Below, one piece after another: positions 53,781 through 62,531 of a stretch of 64,000 nucleotides of DNA. A program made the translations under genes and the position numbers. Position 1 is the stretch's first letter. Each line of letters begins with the position of its first letter. The DNA is from Bacteroides ilei (GTDB taxonomy: Bacteria > Bacteroidota > Bacteroidia > Bacteroidales > Bacteroidaceae). The stretch is from contig NZ_LT635801.1 of assembly GCF_900128495.1 (NCBI RefSeq), positions 1,375,997 through 1,439,996 of the forward strand, in the 5' to 3' direction. Below the pieces are notes generated by a model. It was not told where the DNA came from and searched no databases. It worked only from the letters and a program-made list of their open reading frames with translations.

Positions 53781-54038
53781 TCAGAAATGGGCTACCATAA
53801 TCCGATGTTTGAAAATTCTGTTTTTATTGCTCGGTCGCCGTTGGTTTATCCAGATATGGTGTGCTCCGTATCCGAATATGAAATACTCATCGAGCGGGGT
53901 TTCGTTCTTCAAGCGTTCCATACTTGCACGAAGTTCGGTTTCATCGACTGAAAGAAGAATCGTGTTCATGATTCGGAAATAGATTTCTTCCGCTTCATCG
54001 CTATAGCGGCAAAAGACGTGTTCGATTGTTACATTCAT
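53781..54038 (-). CDS. Hypothetical small protein, 85 aa
   Basis: 85 aa from ATG 54038 (MNVTIEHVFCRYSDEAEEIY); a start at 54074 would overlap the upstream gene. Helical first half with an acidic DETELRASMERLKNE helix, basic end (RRPSNKNRIFKHR). Last gene of the five-gene element-I operon. Unknown function. Confidence 0.55.
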   Translation of the reverse strand: MNVTIEHVFCRYSDEAEEIYFRIMNTILLSVDETELRASMERLKNETPLDEYFIFGYGAHHIWINQRRPSNKNRIFKHRIMVAHF

Positions 54039-54042
54039 AGTT

Positions 54043-54339
54043 CTATTGGTTTGATTGAGGTGTTTCGGGTACATTAGTCATTATTGATTCTCCGTCTTGA
54101 TTGAAAATCTCTATTGTCGGGTTGCCGTCGTTTTCTTCGGGGAGCATGAATTCCGATGTATCGGTCAATGCTTGCCACTCTTCATAGCAAAGACGGTTGT
54201 CAATGATGTTCGACACGTCCTCACAGTTCCATGAGCGGACGATTGCCTCGGCTTCTTCGTAACTATTTGCTTTCACACTGAAATAATCCCGTTCCCAACT
54301 TGTAACCTTACGGTCTTGATAAAATTTGTATTTTCCCAT
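54043..54339 (-). CDS. Hypothetical small protein, 98 aa
   Basis: 98 aa (MGKYKFYQDRKVTSWERDYF); acidic, with SYEEAEAIVRSWNCEDVSNI and a tail IEIFNQDGESIMTNVPETPQ. The same start motif is common among anonymous Bacteroides ICE proteins. 4 nt before the next gene in the operon and 12 nt after the upstream gene. Confidence 0.55.
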   Translation of the reverse strand: MGKYKFYQDRKVTSWERDYFSVKANSYEEAEAIVRSWNCEDVSNIIDNRLCYEEWQALTDTSEFMLPEENDGNPTIEIFNQDGESIMTNVPETPQSNQ

Positions 54340-54351
54340 TATCCTTGTTTT

Positions 54352-54684
54352 TTAACTGTTTACTTCTACAATATCCTCGATTCTGCCATATAGTATCGAG
54401 CGTAATGCTGTTTTGTCAGTAGCATAATACTCGTGAATACTTCCGTACTGTTTGACGAAATACCGTTTGAGAACGTCGGAAAAGTCAAAGTGATAACCGC
54501 TCAAGGCAATTCCACGTTTGAAATAAATGCTCTCTCGCACGTTACGGGTAATCCAGTTTTTTTCTTCCCGGTTTAACTTGCCTCCGTTATTCAGGTGTAC
54601 CCGCAATTTGTAAACCTTGCTGTCCTGTAATATCTCCAGTTCGGGAATGTCCCATTTGACGAATTTTGTTGCTATCTGTATCAT
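54352..54684 (-). CDS. Hypothetical small protein, 110 aa
   Basis: 110 aa, basic (MIQIATKFVKWDIPELEILQ; NREEKNWITRNVRESIYFKR; VLKRYFVKQYGSIHEYYATD). Possible nucleic-acid binding by charge, no motif. Member of the element-I operon. Confidence 0.55.
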   Translation of the reverse strand: MIQIATKFVKWDIPELEILQDSKVYKLRVHLNNGGKLNREEKNWITRNVRESIYFKRGIALSGYHFDFSDVLKRYFVKQYGSIHEYYATDKTALRSILYGRIEDIVEVNS

Positions 54685-54698
54685 ACGTTTGCTATCGT

Positions 54699-54875
54699 TT
54701 AATCATGGATAACCACTTCATCACGGTATTCTGAAATTTCCTTGCCGCTTTCAAGGCAGACAACTATGGTATTGCCATAGTCGCCCACAATTGTGCCTTC
54801 CGTGTAACCTTTATATGGATCGTGTAGCGTGCAGGATAAGCCGATAATATCGCTGTCTTCTTCGTATTCGTACAT
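54699..54875 (-). CDS. Hypothetical small protein, 58 aa
   Basis: MYEYEEDSDIIGLSCTLHDP then YKGYTEGTIVGDYGNTIVVC and a tail SEYRDEVVIHD; a compact beta-strand pattern (Tudor/SH3-like spacing), acidic. It fits tightly between the 54684 and 54893 genes (14 and 17 nt gaps), which supports it being a real gene of the element-I operon. Confidence 0.55.
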   Translation of the reverse strand: MYEYEEDSDIIGLSCTLHDPYKGYTEGTIVGDYGNTIVVCLESGKEISEYRDEVVIHD

Positions 54876-54892
54876 AGTGAATGTGTTTTAGG

Positions 54893-55186
54893 TTACAGTT
54901 TGATGTTCCATTTGCCTTGCGAGAATATCCGAAAGCTCACGTATTCGTCCTCTAACTCGTATGTCAGTATGCGGATATAGATTTTGTCTTTGGCTGCCAA
55001 AGAGGCTACCAGTTCATCAATTTCTTTTTCCGGGTATTCCCAACGGGAAGAAAATTCGGCATCTACCGTGTCGCCATACCGGTTGACAAGGCCGTTGAAA
55101 TTATCGTCCAGAAATGCCTCTATCTTATCGAGGTCCTGTTTGTTTTCCGTACTTGCGTGGAAAATGTTTGTTGCATAGTTTGCCAT
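54893..55186 (-). CDS. Small YubB-like or related protein, first gene of the element-I operon
   Basis: 97 aa from ATG 55186 (MANYATNIFHASTENKQDLD); the longer frame to 55297 would read into element I. MANxATN starts resemble the MPNxxTN start of YubB-like proteins, and the FSSRWEYPEKEIDELVASLA and SFRIFSQGKWNIKL segments have the same alternation. Weak family evidence; function unknown. Confidence 0.55.
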   Translation of the reverse strand: MANYATNIFHASTENKQDLDKIEAFLDDNFNGLVNRYGDTVDAEFSSRWEYPEKEIDELVASLAAKDKIYIRILTYELEDEYVSFRIFSQGKWNIKL

Positions 55187-55233
55187 AACTCTGAATTTTA
55201 AGTTTTCTTTTTTCCCTCTTGTAGCATCTGCTA

Positions 55234-55424
55234 CTTTCGGGTTTGATTTAATTATGTCGCCTCGAAAGGTGTCATGGCTCTTTATGCAAGGTTTCACGAT
55301 TAAATACTACCCGCGCGAAGCGGAGGGTGGAGATTTTGTCGTGAACCGTCAGGCTTTGACCTTGCATACAAGAAAGACATGACAAGTACCTTTGCGACAC
55401 AATTCATATCAGGCAGCCCGAAAG
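55234..55424 (-). promoter_or_regulatory. Element I: nested inverted repeat with embedded promoter motif (candidate ssDNA promoter)
   Basis: CTTTCGGG 55234-55241 with CCCGAAAG 55417-55424; GTCGC 55256-55260 with GCGAC 55394-55398; AAAGGT 55265-55270 with ACCTTT 55388-55393; GTCATG 55271-55276 with CATGAC 55378-55383; TATGCAAGGT 55283-55292 with ACCTTGCATA 55359-55368; inner CACGA/TCGTG, CTACCC/GGGTGG and CCGC/GCGG. TACCTTTG is at 55387-55394, inside the paired stem with an asymmetric bulge (CTCG) on the other arm. Confidence 0.85.
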
Positions 55425-55630
55425 CGGATGTGCGAACACAGGGAAGGGAAGAACTCGTATAAAAGGTTGATGGCTTATAAAAAGGGGGTGCAGCGAAAAG
55501 AAAAATATACCGTAGAATGTTTTCTCTTTGTGCTGTACAATAGGGAACGGAGTATTTTAATGAAGTCTGGGAGAAGGTTTAGTTTAGTCCGTTAGCCTAT
55601 ATATATGCTAAATCAAAGTAAACTATATTT

Positions 55631-55673
55631 AGGCAGACAAATTTGCCTGCCTATAAGTTTTTCCTTACCTTTG
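55631..55673 (+). promoter_or_regulatory. Palindrome and promoter near the ICE right end
   Basis: AGGCAG 55631-55636 and CTGCCT 55647-55652 form a palindrome; TACCTTTG at 55666-55673 is a full -7 match. Together they look like an operator and promoter for the small ORF at 55711. Confidence 0.5.
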
Positions 55674-55710
55674 TATGAACTAAAGAAGACTTGTTTTTCT
55701 TTTGGCTGCA

Positions 55711-55881
55711 ATGGCTCTTGGAAGCTCAAATGTAACTGTCGAACGAGGAAAAAAATTCTGGAAGGAAGCTGTTCAAGAAGTCCCGATTATAAGCAAGTGC
55801 AAGGAAAGAAACAGAGTGAAAACAAAAAATCGGGAAATGACTTTAATTAGCAATTTTGTTTCTTATTTGTTCCTCAATTAA
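55711..55881 (+). CDS. Putative 56-aa protein at the ICE end
   Basis: MALGSSNVTVERGKKFWKEA, basic middle (KCKERNRVKTKN) and a hydrophobic end. It has a promoter box and palindrome upstream and lies about 70 nt from the inferred ICE junction. Small basic proteins at element ends can be excisionases or regulators, but nothing in the sequence proves that. Confidence 0.35.
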   Translation: MALGSSNVTVERGKKFWKEAVQEVPIISKCKERNRVKTKNREMTLISNFVSYLFLN

Positions 55882-55950
55882 AATCATAAAATTTTCAATA
55901 ATTTGATTTTCAGACTATTACATGTAGTATTTTTGAGGAATTAAATTTAT
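55882..55950. other. Inferred ICE/chromosome junction (right end)
   Basis: The regulator gene on the minus strand is family-like up to DPEYFD and then reads NKFNSSKILHVIV and stops, so foreign DNA begins at about 55950. GTATTTTTGA at 55927-55936 resembles the GTAnnTTTGC core used by CTnDOT-type integrases, with one difference; this is weak. No integrase gene is seen at this end. Confidence 0.5.
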
Positions 55951-58786
55951 TGTCAAAATATTCCGGATCGATCCATACATTGAGTTTATCCAGATCAGAA
56001 ATGACTTGCAGTGATATCTGTTTGTTTTCTGCCTGATAGGATAAAGTTTCGGTCAGTTTTTTTGTAAATTCCAGGATATCGGTATTATGGAATGTGAGGT
56101 GCATTTGTCCTTTATCTATCTTACGTATATCCATCAACTGGTTGATCAGGTGAAGAATACGTTGTGCATTCCGGTTGATCAGGATGTATTTTTTCTGACG
56201 TTCCTTATCATTGTCGGTAGCGATCAGTTCATTAAGCGGACTGATGATAAGTGACATCGGGGTACGGATTTCATGTGATATATTAATGAAGAACTGGAGT
56301 TTGGCTTCATTGATTTCTTCGGCATGGATGTGTTCCATGATTTTCTGCCGGGTCCTGTAATGATTCCGTATCTGATTGAATATCAATGCCAGCAATCCGA
56401 TTGTCAGGGGGATGTAAAAGAAAATGGCCCAACTGGATTCATACCAGGCTGGATGGATATAGATGGTGATTTCCTTTACTGCCGATTCAATGGAATGGTT
56501 TTTGGCCTTGATACGCAGTATATACATTCCTGGATTCAATTCACTGAATGAAATCTGGTTTGTTCCAGGCTGCATGATTACCCATGTCCCTTGGTTCATG
56601 GAGTACATGAATGTCTCGGGTTTGCTGAAGTCTGTCATTGCAAACTCAATGGTAAATGAATTGTCATTATGGCATAGGTCTAACCGCTTGGCCTCATAGA
56701 TGGAATGTTCAACCACCGCATAGCGCCCCGAGCGTGTATTCTTGTTTACCCGTTCATTGTGTATGTAGAATCCGGTAATACGGACGTTAGGTAGGGTTGT
56801 CGGTTTTGTAATTTGGTTGGGCATGAATTTGATAACCCCCATGGTGCCTCCGAAGAAAATTTCACCGGCTGCGTTAGTGAAGGCTGCTCCACGGCTGAAT
56901 TCACTGTTCTGCAGATCGTTTGTATAGGAAATGAATTGGTGGCTTTGGGCATTGTATTGTGCTATTCCCTGATTGGTGCTTATCCAGATGTTACCGTTCC
57001 GATCTTCTTCTAAAGCCGAAATGGAATTGCTGGGCAGTCCGTCTTGGGTTGTGAATAGAGATATTTCCTTGGTCCGGGCATTATACAGGTTCAGACCGTC
57101 GGATGTTCCCAGCCAGAAATTCCGGTTTTTGTCGAATAAGATGGATGACACGATACTGTTGGCTGCCGTAAACTTTTCATTGAAAGGTTTGATGAAGGTC
57201 ATATTGTTCAGGTCAAGGCAACATAATCCGCCGAATGTCCCCAGATAAAGGCGGTTGTCTGTTTCATCGAAATAAAGTTGGTTTATCCAGAAGTTCGGTA
57301 GTTGTTTCTGCTGTAACAATCTGTTCAAATCTTTCCTGGTTTCTGGAAAAGGATTGGTTGCATAGGTATCCAGATCCAGGTAGAACAGGCCTCGTCCCAT
57401 TGTTCCTATCCATAAACGTCGGTTGTTATCTTCTATAATGGAATAGACTCGTTTGGCCTGATTGTTTTCTGTATCTGTTAGAGGAATATAGTTACATTCG
57501 CCTGTTTCTTTATTTATTCTGGCCAGTCCCTGCATGTAGGATCCTATCCATAAGTCGCCTTTTGAATCCTCATAAAAGCAAAGTATGGTTGATGGGACAG
57601 AGTGTGGAGACGATGAGTGTATAAAATGACTGATCTGTTCACCCTTTTCATTCAGTTTATAGATCCCGTCATTATCGGTTCCTATCCAGATGTTCCTGGC
57701 TTGGTCTTGGAATATGGCCATGATACAATTTTTCCCTATCGTATTGAAGTATGGTGAATTCTGTCCCCAATAGATGAAGTTGCTTACCTTATGCGGCAAT
57801 AAAAGTACTCCTTTCTGGTAGATACCTAACCATAGATTCCCATAATTGTCTTTGTCGATAGTATGAATCTTAGAATTTTGCAGATCGAATACGGGAGATA
57901 CCAGATTGCTCGGTTTGAACTTTCTATTAAGTGTGTCATAGATGCGTAGCCCATAGCCGTCTGTTCCAATATACAGTTCATTGGGAGAGTTCATGTATAG
58001 TACTTTGATCGGTTTGTTGGCTAGGGAAGGATCCATGATCGGGATAAAACGTTTCTGGAGTTTATCGAACATGAAGATTCCGTTTCCGTTTGTTCCGGCA
58101 TAAATGTTTCCCTGGGTGTCTACACATAAGCATGTGACTGGAGGTATTGTAGTCTGTCCAAGAGGGTATGTTACAATTTTGCCGTCAGGATAGATCTGAT
58201 ATATGCCGAAACTTTCCGTTGCCAGCCAGATACAGTTGTCGGTTGTCTCTATTGCGGCGTTTATGATTACAGGAACATTTATCTTTCTGTTTGCCGTATA
58301 TATCGTATCTTGTCCGGGAAGCAGATATTGTATGCCATGTCCACTTGTACAGATTAATAGTCTATGATCTTTGAGTTCTTTGATGTCTTGTATGTGTGCA
58401 CTGATTATCTTTTTCTCGGGTGTAACAATAGGGATATCCGTGAAGTTTTCGGTTTCGTAGTTGTAACGTTGGAGGCCTTTCAGACTTCCGATATATAGTT
58501 CTCCCTTTCCATTCTCGAAAATTGTACGCACATAGTCATTCAACAGCGAGGTTGAATCTGTTCTGCTATGCTTATAAATGATGAATTTGCTTCCGTCGAA
58601 TTTGCTTAACCCACATTCCGTGGCTATCCATACAAATCCTTTGGAATCTGAGTAGACCTGATTTATCATACTGCTGGACAATTCTTTTTGTGTGGTAAAT
58701 AGATTACCTGTCTGTCCGGAAGCAGTTGAAGGGAATATCAACAGTATTAAGATTAATGGTAATGTCAGTAATGGTGGTTTCTTCAT
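55910..58786 (-). pseudogene. Hybrid two-component system regulator, truncated by ICE insertion
   Basis: 958 aa from ATG 58786 (MKKPPLLTLPLILILLIFPS signal). Periplasmic two-component-propeller repeats (GFVWIATECGLSKFDGSKF and about a dozen like it), a Y_Y_Y domain near 690-790, one membrane helix (WAIFFYIPLTIGLLALIFNQ), then HisKA with the phospho-accepting His in FFINISHEIRTP near 836. The protein ends in the early ATPase domain at DPEYFD. The ATPase, receiver and AraC-type DNA-binding domains are missing, so it cannot control transcription. Confidence 0.85.
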
Positions 58787-58804
58787 GTCTGTCCTATTTT
58801 TATG

Positions 58805-58812
58805 CAAATATA
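58805..58812 (-). promoter_or_regulatory. Promoter -7 box TATATTTG of the regulator gene
   Basis: The minus strand reads TATATTTG 19 nt upstream of the start at 58786. Confidence 0.55.
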
Positions 58813-59117
58813 GGAAATATTTCAGTGAAAGGCTTGATTTTGTCTGCTTATCTGACATTAGGCCTGTTTGATTTAAGCTGGTTGCAGTCGGGAAACTGAT
58901 ATGTTGTTGAAAGGATTTGAAACTTAAGCTTTAGTTTCCTTCTGGATGTAAAATTGTCTCATCCATTTGTCTTATTGTCTTTTTTGTGGCTGGTTGTCAA
59001 AGATGAATTGTTGCTCATGTATATCGATTTTATTTATAGGCCATAATGGATTTTGTTATAAAAACAGCTTTATTTTTCGGAAAAAATCCTATATTGTTTT
59101 ATCTGTTATGTATCAAT

Positions 59118-59225
59118 GTAACATATATAATAAAATATGTTACTCATATTAGGTGTTAATGTAACATTTATCATAGTATTGGTAATCTTAATTTTGTCCT
59201 ATATATTGGATATGTTATAATTTTG
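59118..59225 (+). promoter_or_regulatory. susC-like promoter region with GTAACAT repeats
   Basis: GTAACATAT 59118-59126 and ATATGTTAC 59135-59143 are inverse copies, and GTAACAT recurs at 59161-59167. Two -7 boxes, TAATTTTG, lie at 59189-59196 and 59218-59225. The repeats are a plausible binding site for the neighbouring hybrid regulator or a paralogue. A long 5' leader of about 120 nt separates the second box from the susC ATG. Confidence 0.55.
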
Positions 59226-59349
59226 TCTAGTTATGTAATGGATGTTTAATCTTAAATCAAGATGGTTATGAAATATGTAATTGATGACAGTTGATGTTGC
59301 TGTCTGTGTGTGAAGAAAATTAATTCATAATTAATTAAATTAATATGCG

Positions 59350-62300
59350 ATGAAAAACATAAGACAACAATTTTTGCGAACGAACCCTTTGTCGGAAGGA
59401 AGGGGGATGGCGCTGAGAGGAATCTTATTTGTCTTTTGGGCATTGTGCAGTTTGGCTGTTTCCGCCCAGAGTTTTACTGTGACGGGTAAGGTTCTCGATA
59501 GCAATGACGAACCCTTGATAGGGGCTGCTATTGTATTGAAAAATAATACGTCTGTAGGTACAGTAGCCGATTTTGATGGTAATTTTACATTGGTGGTTCC
59601 CGATAAGGATGCTGTGCTGACCATTTCTTATCTGGGTATGACACCTCAGGATGTTAAGGTAAACGGACGTAAGGTAATCGTGGTGAATCTTAGAGAAGAT
59701 TCGGAGATGCTTGAGGAAGTGGTTGTTGTGGGATATGGCCAGCAGAAAAAGGAATCGGTTGTAGGTGCCATCACCCAGACAAAAGGTGAGGTCCTCCAGC
59801 GTGCCGGAGGTGTTACCGATATCGGTGCGGCTCTGACGGGTAATCTGCCTGGAGTTATCACTACGTCAAGTTCTGGTATGCCGGGCGAGGAAGAGCCCGA
59901 AATCGTAATCCGAGGTGCGAGTTCATGGAATAACAGTGCCCCTTTGGTATTGGTTGATGGTATTGAACGTCCGATGAGTTCGGTAGACATCAGTTCCGTC
60001 CAGTCTATTTCTGTATTGAAGGATGCTTCGGCCACTGCCGTATATGGTGTGAAGGGTGCCAATGGTGTTATCCTTATTACTACAAAACGCGGTCAGGAAG
60101 GAAAGGCTCAGATTGATGTTTCTGCCCAGATGACAATGAAGGTTCCTTCCAAATTGCCGAACAAGCTGGATTCCTATGACGCATTGATGGCACGTAACGT
60201 AGCGGTAGAACATGAATTGGCCCTTAGCCCCTCTTCATGGGATTATATTACGCCGCTGTCTGTCATTAACAAGTATCGTTATCCGGCTAATCTGGCTGAA
60301 GCTGAACGTTATCCGAATGTCGATTGGCAGGATGTCTTGTTCAATAATTATGCGATGTCATATAATGCCAATCTGAATGTCAGTGGAGGTACTAAATTCG
60401 TGAAGTATTTTGTGGCTGCCGATTTCGTACATGAAGGCGACTTATATAATGTAGCGGACAATGGCCGTGGTTATACTTCCGGTTACGGTTATAACCGTAT
60501 CAATGTGCGTAGTAATCTTGATTTCCAGTTGTCCAAGACGACCGTCTTCAAAGTAAATATCGCCGGTTCCAATGGTGCCAAGAAGACTCCGTGGGGATAT
60601 ACGAATTCTTCCGATTGGGGCGTAGCACAGTATTGGGCCGGTGCATACAGTACTCCTCCTGATGTATTCTTGCCACAGTATTCGGACGGGACATGGGGAT
60701 ATTACCCGAATGTATCCAATGTCTCGAATTCTGCCGCATTGATGTCATTGGCCGGTTCGATGAGTACTACCACTACCCGTATCAATACTGACTTTACGCT
60801 GGAGCAGGATCTGAGCTTCATTACAAAAGGCTTGAATGCCCGCGCAATGATTTCCTGGGACAACGTGTTTGTTGAAACTAACCGTGGTGTGAATGACTTG
60901 TATCATGATGCTGTCTACAAGTGGATTGATCCGGCTACGGGAGTTGAATATTATGATCCTTCTGAGTATGATGGGAACGGATTCGATCCGTTTGATCCTA
61001 CTTTATGGACTACGAGTGGCGGTGAAGTCGATAACAATTCTACCCAACGTAATTTGAATTACCAGATTCAGTTGGATTGGGCGCGGGAATTCGGCGACCA
61101 TAACATTACCGCAATGGGACTGTTCAGCCGCCAGGAGACTGCTACGGGTAGTGTTATTCCAAACCGTCGTGAAGACTGGGCTTTCCGTACCACATACAAC
61201 TATGCCAACAGGTATTTCTTTGAATATAACGGAGCTTATAACGGTTCTGAAAAATTTGCTCCTGAATACCGTTTTGCCTTTTTCAATTCGGGTGCTGTAG
61301 GTTGGATGATTTCTGAAGAAAAGTTCATGAATTTTTCCAAGAAGTTTCTGGATATGTTGAAGGTACGTGTATCGTATGGTGAAATTGGAGATGATAATGT
61401 AACCGACCGTTGGTTGTATCTTACTCAATGGGCTATAGGCGGTGGTACTAATGGTTCTACTCCCATGGGATTGACGCAATCTTTGAGTCCTTATACATGG
61501 TACCGTGAATCGGCTGTAGGTAACTCGGACATTCATTGGGAAACCGTCCGTAAGTTTAATCTAGGTATTGATTATTCATTCTTGGGAGGTCTGTTTGCAG
61601 GAACAGTGGAAGTTTTCCGTGACCGTCGTACGGATATCATTGTAACCGGTGACAGCCGTTCTGTTCCACCTTATTTTGGAATGACGGCTCCGGCTGCTAA
61701 TTTGGGTGAAGTGAAGACTCACGGTTATGAGTTGGAACTGCGCTTCAATAAGGTGTTGGAGAACCAGATGCGTTTCTGGGGTAATTTCAGTATGACGCAT
61801 GCCAAGAATGAGATTATCAAACATGATGACCCGGCTTTGGCTCCGGCTTACCAGAAAGATGCGGGATTCAGCATCGGTCAGACCCATGCCTATGTTGATA
61901 CCGGTCATTTGAATACATTCGACCAGATTTATGGTAGTCCTCAACATGATACGAACGATAACCAGAAGCTTCCGGGTGACTATTATATCATTGACTTTAA
62001 TGCGGACGGGATCATCGATTCACAGGATAATATTCCTTACGGTTATTCCAGTACACCGCAGAATACATATAACGCTTCTATCGGTTTCGAATGGAAAGGA
62101 TTCAGTGCATTTGTACAGTTCTATGGAGTAACGAATGTGACCCGTGATGTTACATTGACCAGTTTTGCCAACCGTTTGAATACCGTATACGATCAAGGTA
62201 CATGGTGGTCGAAGGATAATACCAATCCGGATGTCGTGGTACCACGTTTTACAACTACTCCAAGTTATAACACGGGTACACAGAACCTGTATGACGGTTC

Positions 62301-62520
62301 ATATATCCGTCTGAAAAATGCGGAAATAGCCTATACATTTGATGGCGGATGGGTTAAGAAACTGGGGATCCGTAATTTGAGAGTGTTCTTGAACGGCAAT
62401 AACTTGTGGGTATGGACCCGTATGCCTGATGACCGTGAATCCAATTTCTCCGGAGCCAGCAATCAAGGTGCCTATCCTACAATGAAACGTTTCAATTTGG
62501 GTATTAAATTCACATTATAA
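59350..62520 (+). CDS. SusC/RagA-family TonB-dependent transporter
   Basis: 1056 aa. Signal peptide within MKNIRQQFLRTNPLSEGRGM to about SAQ (residue 40). Carboxypeptidase-regulatory-like domain about 42-115 (FTVTGKVLDSNDEPLIGAAI), TonB box-like EEVVVVGYGQ, plug domain about 120-235 (IVIRGASSWNNSAPLVLVDG), then a 22-strand barrel ending FNLGIKFTL. It imports oligosaccharides bound by its SusD partner. It is complete and starts 49 nt after the 3' end of the AT-rich leader. Confidence 0.92.
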   Translation: MKNIRQQFLRTNPLSEGRGMALRGILFVFWALCSLAVSAQSFTVTGKVLDSNDEPLIGAAIVLKNNTSVGTVADFDGNFTLVVPDKDAVLTISYLGMTPQDVKVNGRKVIVVNLREDSEMLEEVVVVGYGQQKKESVVGAITQTKGEVLQRAGGVTDIGAALTGNLPGVITTSSSGMPGEEEPEIVIRGASSWNNSAPLVLVDGIERPMSSVDISSVQSISVLKDASATAVYGVKGANGVILITTKRGQEGKAQIDVSAQMTMKVPSKLPNKLDSYDALMARNVAVEHELALSPSSWDYITPLSVINKYRYPANLAEAERYPNVDWQDVLFNNYAMSYNANLNVSGGTKFVKYFVAADFVHEGDLYNVADNGRGYTSGYGYNRINVRSNLDFQLSKTTVFKVNIAGSNGAKKTPWGYTNSSDWGVAQYWAGAYSTPPDVFLPQYSDGTWGYYPNVSNVSNSAALMSLAGSMSTTTTRINTDFTLEQDLSFITKGLNARAMISWDNVFVETNRGVNDLYHDAVYKWIDPATGVEYYDPSEYDGNGFDPFDPTLWTTSGGEVDNNSTQRNLNYQIQLDWAREFGDHNITAMGLFSRQETATGSVIPNRREDWAFRTTYNYANRYFFEYNGAYNGSEKFAPEYRFAFFNSGAVGWMISEEKFMNFSKKFLDMLKVRVSYGEIGDDNVTDRWLYLTQWAIGGGTNGSTPMGLTQSLSPYTWYRESAVGNSDIHWETVRKFNLGIDYSFLGGLFAGTVEVFRDRRTDIIVTGDSRSVPPYFGMTAPAANLGEVKTHGYELELRFNKVLENQMRFWGNFSMTHAKNEIIKHDDPALAPAYQKDAGFSIGQTHAYVDTGHLNTFDQIYGSPQHDTNDNQKLPGDYYIIDFNADGIIDSQDNIPYGYSSTPQNTYNASIGFEWKGFSAFVQFYGVTNVTRDVTLTSFANRLNTVYDQGTWWSKDNTNPDVVVPRFTTTPSYNTGTQNLYDGSYIRLKNAEIAYTFDGGWVKKLGIRNLRVFLNGNNLWVWTRMPDDRESNFSGASNQGAYPTMKRFNLGIKFTL

Positions 62521-62531
62521 TATAGAAGGCC

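Noticed and set aside
14683-55394. Reading the plus-strand TACCTTTG boxes as ordinary promoters for antisense RNAs or plus-strand genes
   Set aside because: Most copies have no plus-strand gene after them, and the box lies inside a conserved hairpin with matching bubbles. It cannot be excluded for B (antitoxin) and C (recombinase), where a plus-strand gene follows.
14497-55424. Elements A-I as MITEs or IS remnants
   Set aside because: Apart from the B/C and H/I pairs they share architecture but little sequence, have no target duplications and always sit upstream of a minus-strand operon.
55927-55936. GTATTTTTGA as a definite CTnDOT-type attachment core
   Set aside because: Only similar to GTAnnTTTGC, short enough to occur by chance, and no integrase gene is in the window; kept only as a weak note in the junction entry.
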